This document shows positions 6,846 through 13,312 of a DNA stretch of 14,110 nt, one piece after another. Every line of letters starts with the position of its first letter. Positions within the stretch are counted from its first letter, which is position 1. The position numbers and the translations under genes were made by a program. The notes beneath the pieces are model-generated. The model did no database searches. It was not told the origin of the DNA and was given only the letters and a program-made list of their open reading frames with translations. The DNA is from Tagaea sp. (GTDB lineage Bacteria; Pseudomonadota; Alphaproteobacteria; CACIAM-22H2): positions 1-14,110 of the forward strand of contig JAMNXK010000018.1 in assembly GCA_023653245.1 (NCBI GenBank), read 5' to 3'.

Positions 6846-7616
6846 CGTCTGGAACTTCAGACTTGGCCCAAGGTTCGGGACTATCTGACCCGCTCGAAGG
6901 GCATCGTGGTGCCGCTGGGCTCGACCGAACAGCACGGGCCGGAAGGCCTGATCGGCACCGACCATCTCTGCCCCGAAGCGATCGCCCGACGTATGGGCCA
7001 TGCCCGAAACGTCATGGTTGCGCCGACGATCCAGGTCGGCATGTCGCAATTCCATCTCGATTTTCCGGGCTCGCTGTCCTTGCGCCCATCGACCTTGATG
7101 GCGGTGGTGCGCGACTTCGTCGCTTCGCTCGCGCGCACCGGGTTCGAGCGAGTCTATTTCCTGAACGGCCATGGCGGCAACGTGGCGCCGGCGCGCGCGG
7201 CGTTCCAGGAATACTACGCCGAGCTGTCGATGGCCGGGCGCGACGCCGACGTCAAGCTCCGCTGCAAGCTCAAGAGCTGGTGGGAATTGCCGCGCGTCGA
7301 TGCGCGGCGCAAGGAACTCTACGGCGCGGGCGAAGGCTTCCACGGCACGCCGTCGGAAGTCGCGATCACCATGGCCGCCCACCCGGACTCGATCCGGGAA
7401 TTCAAACTCGACCCGCCGCCTTCGCATGGCCGCAACGACCTGCTCGAACACGCGGGCGACAACTATTACGAGGCGGCCGACTACCGACGGCGCTTTCCCG
7501 ACGGCCGCGTGATCTCGGATTCGGCTTTGGCGACGCGCGCCGCCGGCGAAGAATTGCTGGCGCTCGGCGCCGAGGATCTGGCGGCGGATTACGACGCGTT
7601 CGTGCGGTCGGCCTAA
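6843..7616 (+). CDS. Creatininase-family metal-dependent amidohydrolase
   Basis: 257-residue cytosolic hydrolase, the normal length for the creatininase fold. Metal-site motifs are in order: VPLGSTEQHGPEG (23-35) with E29 and H31, GTDHL (38-42) with D40 and H41, FLNGHGGN (106-113) with H110, and EGFHGTPSEVA (164-174) with H167 and E172. The family opens cyclic or linear amide bonds; members include creatininase, the mycofactocin peptidase MftE and formamide hydrolases of flavin/deazaflavin synthesis. NGHGGN is shared by many non-creatininase members, so the true substrate is not creatinine by default. The gene stands alone on its strand between divergent GST and convergent LysR genes. A link with the DadA-like operon, for instance in degrading a cyclic amide, is possible but not shown by the sequence. 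Confidence 0.88.
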   Translation: MRLELQTWPKVRDYLTRSKGIVVPLGSTEQHGPEGLIGTDHLCPEAIARRMGHARNVMVAPTIQVGMSQFHLDFPGSLSLRPSTLMAVVRDFVASLARTGFERVYFLNGHGGNVAPARAAFQEYYAELSMAGRDADVKLRCKLKSWWELPRVDARRKELYGAGEGFHGTPSEVAITMAAHPDSIREFKLDPPPSHGRNDLLEHAGDNYYEAADYRRRFPDGRVISDSALATRAAGEELLALGAEDLAADYDAFVRSA

Positions 7617-7623
7617 CGGCCCG

Positions 7624-7641
7624 CGCGTCGGCCGCGACGCG
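7624..7641. terminator. Hairpin filling the creatininase-LysR convergent gap
   Basis: CGCGTCG (7624-7630), loop GCCG, CGACGCG (7635-7641): a perfect 7-bp GC-rich stem lying entirely within the 26 bp between two convergent stop codons. It has no U-tract on either side, so it is not a textbook intrinsic terminator. Its position suggests a bidirectional transcription end or RNA 3'-protecting hairpin. Confidence 0.5.
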
Positions 7642-7642
7642 A

Positions 7643-8617
7643 TCAAGAATCGGGCGCGAGGGTGTATCGCCGGGCGACCGCGCGCAAGCTCGCGGCGAGC
7701 GCTTGGGCGGCCGGCGTCTGCGACGTGCGCTGGCGGACTACCAATCCCATCGTGCGCTCCCATGTCGCCGCCGGAATGTCGAGCGCCTTCAAACCGGCGG
7801 CTTCGGGCACGCGCAAGCGATCGCGCGGCGCGATCCCCAAATGGTCGCTGACGCGCACCAGCGCCGTGTAGAACGGAACCGAGTTGCTTTGCGCGGCGAC
7901 GATCGGCGGGGGCAGGCCGTGTCGGCGGAGCAGTGCGATCAGCTGTTCGCGCCCCGTGTCGCCAGGTCCCGGCAGGGCCCAGGTGGCGCCGCGCAAGACC
8001 TCAATGTCGGCGCGAACGAGCCGCGCCAGACGATGCCCCCGCCGCGCCATCACGGTGAAGCCGCTGGTCGTCAGAGGCTCGGCCAAAACGTCGTTGGGCA
8101 GAGATTCGGGCAAGGCCGCGACCAGCAGATCGAGCTCACCCACCCGTAGCGCCGCGATCAGCGGTTCGGTCGTCCCGTAGCGCAGATCGATGCGGATGTC
8201 CGGTGCGCGCGCGTGCAGCGCGCCGATCGCCGCAGGCAGCAACCCCGTCGCGGCCGTGTGGCCGGCGCCCACGCGGACCTGGCCTTGAAGGCCCGAGCGC
8301 AGGGCGTCGAGCGTGGCGGCGGCCGACGCCAGTTCGGTGCGCAGTAGCCGCACGTGATCAAGCAAAGCCATGCCGATCGGCGTGAGCTCCACGCCGCGCG
8401 GCATGCGCTCGAAAAGGGTCACGCCCAGCGCCCGCTCGAGCTGACGCACGCTTTTCGTCAGGGCTGGCTGGGTCAGATGGAGGCGCGCCGACGCGGCCGT
8501 GAAGCTCCGGCATTCGGCGACCGCGAGAAATTGCGCGAGGGAACGACCGTCTCCCAGCGCGCGCAAGGTGGCCGAAGTGGCATTCCTATCAGTTATGGAT
8601 ATCGGCATATCCATCAT
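7643..8617 (-). CDS. LysR-type transcriptional regulator
   Basis: 324 residues from the ATG at 8617. The winged helix-turn-helix domain spans about 26-85 and includes FLAVAECRSFTAASARLHLT (30-49), QPALTKSVRQLERALG (50-65) and LFERMPRGVELTPIG (68-82). A linker helix runs to about 110, then QGQVRVGAG (111-119) starts the periplasmic-binding-protein-like effector domain, which continues to the C terminus. Three in-frame ATGs (8617, 8614, 8608) are candidates; none has a clear Shine-Dalgarno, and an upstream start at 8713 would run into the sulfatase gene. The start region coincides with a 20-bp perfect palindrome, suggesting autoregulation. It is divergent from the sulfatase operon, the usual position of a LysR regulator relative to its target, so that operon is its likely regulon. 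Effector unknown. Confidence 0.92.
   Translation of the reverse strand: MMDMPISITDRNATSATLRALGDGRSLAQFLAVAECRSFTAASARLHLTQPALTKSVRQLERALGVTLFERMPRGVELTPIGMALLDHVRLLRTELASAAATLDALRSGLQGQVRVGAGHTAATGLLPAAIGALHARAPDIRIDLRYGTTEPLIAALRVGELDLLVAALPESLPNDVLAEPLTTSGFTVMARRGHRLARLVRADIEVLRGATWALPGPGDTGREQLIALLRRHGLPPPIVAAQSNSVPFYTALVRVSDHLGIAPRDRLRVPEAAGLKALDIPAATWERTMGLVVRQRTSQTPAAQALAASLRAVARRYTLAPDS
8595..8614. promoter_or_regulatory. Perfect AT-rich palindrome, candidate LysR operator
   Basis: ATGGATAT (8595-8602), spacer CGGC, ATATCCAT (8607-8614) is a perfect inverted repeat with 8-bp arms. It sits in a local AT-rich island (about 8582-8618) in otherwise very GC-rich DNA, over the candidate LysR start codons and about 90-110 bp upstream of the sulfatase ATG. 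LysR regulators usually bind dyads in such divergent regions; a strict centred T-N11-A is not present. Binding is inferred from position and symmetry only. Confidence 0.6.
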
Positions 8618-8619
8618 TG

Positions 8620-8642
8620 GACAGCCAGGCCGCGCGCCTGTC
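8620..8642. promoter_or_regulatory. Second dyad in the LysR-sulfatase intergenic region
   Basis: GACAG (8620-8624) and CTGTC (8638-8642) form a 5-bp dyad with a 13-nt spacer, between the AT-rich palindrome and the sulfatase start. It could be a secondary activator site or part of the promoter region. Short arms make this weak. Confidence 0.25.
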
Positions 8643-8703
8643 AACTTCGGCGTAAGGGCGCCGAACGGGCGTGGCCACGGGTCGAGGGGGAGACAGGTTC
8701 TAG

Positions 8704-10140
8704 ATGGCGACACCGGGGCATCTTGTCGTCGTGATGGCGGACGAGTTCGAGCGCGGCCATATGGGGTGCGCCGGAGGGCCCGTGCGGACGCCCAATCTGG
8801 ATCGCTTGGCCGCTTCGGGCACCCGGTTCGCCGGCGCCTATTGCAACTCGCCGATCTGCGTGCCCTCGCGCGCGAGTTTCGCGACGGGCCGGCATGTCCA
8901 CGAAATCGGGTATTGGGACAACGCGCATCCTTACGACGGCAAGGTCGAAAGCTGGGCGCATCGTCTGGCCCAGGCCGGGCGGCAGGCCGTATCGATCGGC
9001 AAGCTCCACTTCCGGCGCACGTCAGATCCCAACGGGTTCACGCAAGAGATCATGCCGATGCACGTCGTGGGCGGCGTCGGCGATCTTCTGGGGGCGATCC
9101 GGGACCCGATGCCGCGGCGTTCGGGCGCGCGGCGCTTGAGCGAGGAGGTCGGCCGCGGCGCGACGAGCTACTCCGAGTACGATTCGCGTATCTGCGCCGC
9201 CGCGTGCGCATGGATCGCCAAGCACGCGCGCGACCCGGAGCCTTGGGTCCTGTTCGTGTCTTTCGTCTGTCCGCATATGCCGTTCAAGGCGCCGGCCGAG
9301 TTCTACGATCTCTACGCGGACGATCCGATCGAGCTTCCCCCCGTGGGCCCGGGAATTCCGCAGCCCCATCCGTGGCTCGCGGCGCTGACCGCCTGCATCT
9401 CCTACGCCGACCATTTCGACGCGCACTCGGCGCGCGAAGCGATCCGCGGCTATCGGGCGCTGTGCACGTTCGTCGACGCCAATGTCGGGCGGATCGTGGC
9501 GGCGCTGGATGGCGCGGGGCTGGGCGCGACGGCGCGCGTCCTGTTCACCAGCGACCACGGCGAAAGCCTCGGGCGCCGCGGAATCTGGGGCAAGTCCAAT
9601 ATGTACGAGCAGGCGGCGGGGGTGCCGTTGATTCTCGCCGGCGCGGACGTGCCGCGCGGCCGAGTGTGCGGCACGCCGGTCTCGCTCGTCGACGCCTATC
9701 CGACCATCCTCGCGGCCGCAGGCGTCGCGCCCGGGCCTCCGGATATGCCGGGCTGTTCGCTGTTCGAATTGGCTGCGGGCGCCGATCCCGGTCGCGTCGT
9801 GCTGGGCGAATACCACGCCGTCGGCGCGTCGGCGGCGGCCTTCATGCTGCGCCGCCGGAACCACAAATACGTCCATTATGTCGGGATGCGGCCGCAGCTC
9901 TTCGATCTCGCTTCCGATCCGGACGAGACGCGCGATCTCGCGCTCGATCCGGCGCACGCGCCGTTGCTCGCCGAGTTCGAGGCGCTGCTGCGCGAGCGGC
10001 TCGATCCCGAAGCGGTCGATCGCCGCGCGCGCGCCGAGCAGGCGGCCACGATCGCCGCGCACGGCGGCCTGGCCGCCGTGCTCGCCCGAGGGGATTTCCA
10101 CTACTCGCCCGTGCCGGGGCAGCCCGCGCAGTTCAACTGA
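8704..10140 (+). CDS. Cytosolic sulfatase, choline-sulfatase-like
   Basis: 478-residue type I sulfatase that should hydrolyse a sulfate ester to alcohol and sulfate. The N terminus starts the fold at once (VVVMADEF, 8-15) with no signal peptide, so it acts in the cytosol as choline-sulfatase does. The nucleophile motif is CVPSRASFATGRH (52-64): C52 in C-x-P-S-R is the cysteine converted to formylglycine. Metal and active-site residues are likely D13, SDHGE (283-287, D284 and H285), GKLHF (99-103, K100 and H102), H191 in CPHMPF, and K297 in GKSNMYE. The C-terminal tail has GDFHYSP (463-469), like tails seen after choline-sulfatase-type domains. ATG 8704 follows an AGGGGGAG element (8685-8692). 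It heads an operon with an ABC importer, which may bring in its substrate. Related phosphonate monoester hydrolases share this fold and cannot be fully excluded. Confidence 0.9.
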   Translation: MATPGHLVVVMADEFERGHMGCAGGPVRTPNLDRLAASGTRFAGAYCNSPICVPSRASFATGRHVHEIGYWDNAHPYDGKVESWAHRLAQAGRQAVSIGKLHFRRTSDPNGFTQEIMPMHVVGGVGDLLGAIRDPMPRRSGARRLSEEVGRGATSYSEYDSRICAAACAWIAKHARDPEPWVLFVSFVCPHMPFKAPAEFYDLYADDPIELPPVGPGIPQPHPWLAALTACISYADHFDAHSAREAIRGYRALCTFVDANVGRIVAALDGAGLGATARVLFTSDHGESLGRRGIWGKSNMYEQAAGVPLILAGADVPRGRVCGTPVSLVDAYPTILAAAGVAPGPPDMPGCSLFELAAGADPGRVVLGEYHAVGASAAAFMLRRRNHKYVHYVGMRPQLFDLASDPDETRDLALDPAHAPLLAEFEALLRERLDPEAVDRRARAEQAATIAAHGGLAAVLARGDFHYSPVPGQPAQFN

Positions 10141-10164
10141 TCCGCAACCGCGTATCCGCGACGG

Positions 10165-10180
10165 GCCGGCAGGTGCCGGC
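10165..10180 (+). repeat. GC hairpin between sulfatase and binding-protein genes
   Basis: GCCGGC (10165-10170), loop AGGT, GCCGGC (10175-10180). Each arm is itself palindromic, so the element is both a direct and an inverted repeat. It lies in the 62-bp gap, just before an A-run, and is not followed by T, so it is not a terminator on the + strand. It may shape the mRNA ahead of the binding-protein ribosome-binding site. Confidence 0.4.
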
Positions 10181-10184
10181 GCGG

Positions 10185-10202
10185 AAAAAAAAGGGGGGAA
10201 AG
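10185..10202 (+). promoter_or_regulatory. A8G6 homopolymer ribosome-binding region
   Basis: Eight A (10185-10192) then six G (10193-10198) then AAAG lead directly into ATG 10203. The G-run is the Shine-Dalgarno. Homopolymer runs of this length are slippage-prone, and a change in length would alter SD spacing and strength. It is unusual against the surrounding mixed GC-rich sequence. Confidence 0.6.
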
Positions 10203-11549
10203 ATGGCTCGCAAGAACATGAAGCGGCGCGACGTGCTCGCACTCGGTGCGGCGGGCGGCTTGGCGCTGGGCGCCTCGGGTCCGGTTTCGGCCCAAGCGCG
10301 CCATCCGCAGATCGCCATCGCGATCAACCAATCGCCGTGGTTCGCCGGTTTCGCGCGGCTGGTCGAGGCCTACGAGCGGGAGACCGGCAACCGCGTGCGG
10401 CTCGACGTCAACCCGTTCGCGGCGGCGGCCGAAAAACAGCGCAACTCCGCGCGCTCGCAACAAGGGATATTCGACATTCTGCCGCTCAATGCGACCTGGA
10501 TGGCGGAAGTCTTCCACGGCGGCTTCTTGACCGCGCTGACGGATATCGACCCGTCTTTTCGGCTCGATCCGGACATCCTCAACATGGACGATAGCTGCTA
10601 TTGGGACGAAGCGCGCAAGCGCCACAGCCGCGAGACAGGCAAGCTCTACGGCGTCACGCTCAATCCGAACGTGCCCGTTCTCTACTACCGGCGCGACCTC
10701 TACGAAGCCAAAGGCCTGACGCCGCCCAAGACCTGGGACCAGCTGCTCGCCAACGCGCGGGCGCTGCACGACGCGCCGCGGATCCACGGCATGGTCTTGC
10801 GCGGCGCGCGCAGCGCTTCGGACGTGTCCTACGATTTCTTCCCCTACCTGCACAGCTACGGGGCGAGCCTGTTCGCCGACGAGCGCGCGGGCGACTTCAC
10901 GGTGGCGATCAACAGCCCGGCGGGCAAGCGCGCGCTCGACCGCTACCTCGAGTTCCGCGCCTTCGCACCGCCCAATCCCGGCTCGTTCTCCAACGCCGAC
11001 GTGATCCAGCAGGTCCTCACCGGGCGCGCCGCGCATGCGATGATCGTGATCGCGGCCTGGTCGCAGATGGACGATCCCGCGCGCTCGGCGGTGGTCGGCA
11101 AGATCGACGTCGTCGTGGCCCCCGGATCGGATTCCGGGCCGTCCTCGCCGACGCTGGGGCATTTCGTCGGCGTCGTGCCGCGCAACGTGCCGCCCGAGCG
11201 CCAGCACGCCGCGCTGGCCTTTCTCGCCTGGTTCCAAAAGCGCGAGAACCAGGTCAAATACGCCGAAGCGGGCTCCCCGCCGGTAAGCCGCGCGGTGCTC
11301 GCTTCGGACCTGGCGCGCGATCCCAAGAACCGCTACATGCCCGCCGTTCTCGACAGCGTCACCACCGCGCGCATGATGTATACCGTTCCCGAGGGGCCGC
11401 GGATCGTCTCGGTGCTCGAGCAGCGGCTCAATCAAGCGGTAATCGGCGAAATCGGCTCGGCCGAGGCGCTCAACCGCATCTCCGCGGAAGTGCATCAGAT
11501 CATGGCCGGTGCCGGGTATCGCACCGGCCGATTGGGCGATCTGCGTTGA
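10203..11549 (+). CDS. ABC transporter substrate-binding protein (extracellular family 1), Tat-type signal
   Basis: 448-residue periplasmic binding protein of the sugar/polyol type. The N terminus MKRRDVLALGAAGGLALG (6-23) has a twin-arginine pair followed by a mild hydrophobic core, and VSA (28-30) is a likely cleavage site, indicating Tat export. The mature part contains WFAGFARLVEAYERETGNRV (46-65), the opening pattern of this family, GKLYGVTLNPNVPVLYYRRD (146-165) and PKTWDQLL (175-182), all typical. The length is in the usual 400-450 range. It follows the sulfatase after 62 bp and precedes the two permeases, the last base of its TTGA junction being shared. A sulfated or otherwise small polar ligand is suggested by the sulfatase, but the sequence itself does not identify it. 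M6 is an alternative start. Confidence 0.92.
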   Translation: MARKNMKRRDVLALGAAGGLALGASGPVSAQARHPQIAIAINQSPWFAGFARLVEAYERETGNRVRLDVNPFAAAAEKQRNSARSQQGIFDILPLNATWMAEVFHGGFLTALTDIDPSFRLDPDILNMDDSCYWDEARKRHSRETGKLYGVTLNPNVPVLYYRRDLYEAKGLTPPKTWDQLLANARALHDAPRIHGMVLRGARSASDVSYDFFPYLHSYGASLFADERAGDFTVAINSPAGKRALDRYLEFRAFAPPNPGSFSNADVIQQVLTGRAAHAMIVIAAWSQMDDPARSAVVGKIDVVVAPGSDSGPSSPTLGHFVGVVPRNVPPERQHAALAFLAWFQKRENQVKYAEAGSPPVSRAVLASDLARDPKNRYMPAVLDSVTTARMMYTVPEGPRIVSVLEQRLNQAVIGEIGSAEALNRISAEVHQIMAGAGYRTGRLGDLR

Positions 11550-12442
11550 CGAGGCTCCTCACCGGCGGGGCGCGCGACGGTTTCGCGCGCCTCGCGCTGC
11601 TGGCCCCGTCTCTGGCACTGCTGGCCGGGCTGACGCTGGTGCCGATCGGCAATCTGATCGTCGCGAGCTTTCACGAGATCTCGTGGTCCCAGGGCCAAGC
11701 CACGTGGACATGGGTGGGCTCGGCGCATTATCGCGCGCTGGCGGACGACGGGCTGCTCGGCGCCGGTGTCGTAAACACCGCCGTTTTCGCGGCGATCGGG
11801 GTCGCGATCCAAATGGCGCTTGGGTTGTTCCTGGCCGTGCTGACGACCGGGGTGGTCCGCGGAGAGCTGGTCTACCGGACCGTCTTTCTCTTGCCGATCC
11901 TGGTTCCGGGAATCGTGATCGGCGCGATGTGGAAACTGATCTACAATCCCGATTTCGGGCCTTTGAATGCGGCGGCGGCGTTCTTCGGGATCGCCGGTCC
12001 GGATTGGCTGGGCGATCCCAATCTGGCCCTCGGCGCCTTGATCGCCGTCAATGTCTGGCATTGGACGCCGTTCTGCTACTTGCTGCTGCTCGCGGGCCTG
12101 CAAGCCTTGCCGCAGGACGCGATCGAAGCCGCGCGGGTCGATGGCGCCACGGCCTGGCAGGAATTCCGCTACGTCACGCTGCCCATGATGCTGCCGGCGA
12201 TCGCCGTGACGTTCGTCTTCCGCTTCATCACCGCCGTGAAAGTTTTCGACGAAGTCTACTTGCTGACCGGCGGCGGGCCCGGCACCGCGACGGAGGTGGT
12301 GAGCTTCTCGATTTATCGTCGGTTTTTCACCGAGGACCGGATCGGCTACGGTTCGGCGCTGTCCGTCGCGATCCTGTTCGCGATGGCGCTGGTCATCGTG
12401 CTGGCGCTGGGCGCCTTGCAGCGGCGGGGGAGCGGCGCATGA
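11546..12442 (+). CDS. ABC transporter permease, MalF/UgpA-like (TTG start)
   Basis: 298-residue inner-membrane permease. Hydrophobic segments are seen near 15-40, 73-102, 112-132, 160-185, 213-232 and 268-291. The EAA loop is DAIEAARVDGATAWQEFRYV (191-210) followed by TLPMMLP (211-217). LTGGGPGTATE (240-250) is a strong MalF/UgpA-family signature. No ATG lies in frame before the first helix; TTG at 11546 overlaps the previous stop as TTGA and gives a normal-length protein, so it is the favoured start, although the Shine-Dalgarno is weak. The gene is translationally coupled on both sides, with ATGA at its 3' end. It should pair with the MalG-like protein that follows. No ATPase gene is adjacent, so the complex needs one from elsewhere. 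Confidence 0.92.
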   Translation: MTRLLTGGARDGFARLALLAPSLALLAGLTLVPIGNLIVASFHEISWSQGQATWTWVGSAHYRALADDGLLGAGVVNTAVFAAIGVAIQMALGLFLAVLTTGVVRGELVYRTVFLLPILVPGIVIGAMWKLIYNPDFGPLNAAAAFFGIAGPDWLGDPNLALGALIAVNVWHWTPFCYLLLLAGLQALPQDAIEAARVDGATAWQEFRYVTLPMMLPAIAVTFVFRFITAVKVFDEVYLLTGGGPGTATEVVSFSIYRRFFTEDRIGYGSALSVAILFAMALVIVLALGALQRRGSGA

Positions 12443-13275
12443 GCCGGCCGGTCGAGCGCGCGCGCATCGGCGCCGCCCGCCACGCGGTTCTCGGGCTCGC
12501 CGCGTTGGCGGTGATGCTGCCTTTCCTTTGGGTCGCCGCCGCAGCCTTCAAGAACCAGATAGATTTGCTGATGGGACGGATCCTCACGCCACCGGTGCTG
12601 ACGAGTTTCCAGGAAGTGCTGTTCTCGCGTTACTCCGACTACGTCGAGAACTTGGTCAACAGCCTGCTGGTGGGCGCCGTCAGCACCGTGCTGGTCCTGA
12701 TCATGGCGGTGCTCGCCGCCTACGCGCTTCACCGTCTCATGCCCGCGTCGCGTTTCGGCCGGGCGATCTCCGGCTGGTGGCTGGTGTTCCACATGCTGCC
12801 GCCGATCGCGATGGTCGGCGCGTGGTTCCTGATATTCCGTATGCTCGGACTTTACGGCACGCATGCCGGGCTGATCCTCGCGCACACGACCTTGAACTTC
12901 CCGATGGCGCTGTGGATCGTGGCGGTGTTCGTGCGCCAGATGCCCGTCGAACTCGAGGAAGCCGCCCGCATCGACGGCGCCTCGACGTTGCAGATCCTGG
13001 TGAAGGTCGTCGTGCCGATGGTGCGGCCCGGCCTGGCCGCCGCCGGGATCCTTTGCTTCCTGTTCAGCTGGAACGAATTCGCCGTGGCGATCAACCTGAC
13101 CACCCAGGGCTCGCAAACCGTTCCGGTCGCGATCGCCAAATTCGCCCAGGAATACGAGATCAAGCACACCCAGATGGCCGCGGCGGCGGTCCTGTCCATC
13201 GTGCCGGCCATCGTCTTGCTGCTCGTCGGCCAGCGGCACATCGTGCGCGGGCTGACGACGGGGATCGGCAAATGA
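12439..13275 (+). CDS. ABC transporter permease, MalG/UgpE-like
   Basis: 278-residue partner permease. An N-terminal helix lies at about 16-37, with further hydrophobic segments near 73-97, 113-136, 143-164, 194-210 and 245-263. The EAA loop is ELEEAARIDGASTLQILVKV (171-190) followed by VVPMVRP (191-197). FLFSWNEFAVAINLT (207-221) is the typical MalG-type segment after the loop. The ATG overlaps the upstream stop (ATGA). It is the last gene of the sulfatase operon; the next gene converges from the other strand, so the operon ends without an ATP-binding subunit. Together with the MalF-like partner it would move the ligand delivered by the Tat-type binding protein. Family secure; substrate inferred only from the operon. 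Confidence 0.93.
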   Translation: MSRPVERARIGAARHAVLGLAALAVMLPFLWVAAAAFKNQIDLLMGRILTPPVLTSFQEVLFSRYSDYVENLVNSLLVGAVSTVLVLIMAVLAAYALHRLMPASRFGRAISGWWLVFHMLPPIAMVGAWFLIFRMLGLYGTHAGLILAHTTLNFPMALWIVAVFVRQMPVELEEAARIDGASTLQILVKVVVPMVRPGLAAAGILCFLFSWNEFAVAINLTTQGSQTVPVAIAKFAQEYEIKHTQMAAAAVLSIVPAIVLLLVGQRHIVRGLTTGIGK

Positions 13276-13281
13276 GCGGCG

Positions 13282-13305
13282 GCACGAAACGGCCCGCGTT
13301 CGTGC
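13282..13305. terminator. Hairpin in the convergent gap after the sulfatase operon
   Basis: GCACGAA (13282-13288), 10-nt loop, TTCGTGC (13299-13305): perfect 7-bp arms inside the 37 bp between the stop codons of the MalG-like gene and the convergent amino-acid permease. There is no long U-tract. By position it is a candidate bidirectional terminator, similar to the one at 7624-7641. Confidence 0.5.
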
Positions 13306-13312
13306 GCTCGGT

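Noticed and set aside
5759..8149. 796-codon + strand open frame across the GST and creatininase region
   Set aside because: Low-complexity Arg/Ala/Gly translation typical of shadows in GC-rich DNA; the real genes in the region have clear motifs in other frames.
8618..8713. 32-residue N-terminal extension of the LysR protein
   Set aside because: It would overlap the sulfatase start and adds proline-rich residues not expected before the HTH domain.
8499..10202. Long + strand open frame upstream of the Tat-type binding protein that could make a 1016-residue fusion
   Set aside because: It overlaps the sulfatase gene in another frame, its translation is arginine/alanine-rich without motifs, and the binding protein has its own SD and signal peptide at 10203.
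10101..11495. 464-codon - strand frame opposite the binding protein
   Set aside because: A composition-driven antisense shadow of a well-supported gene.
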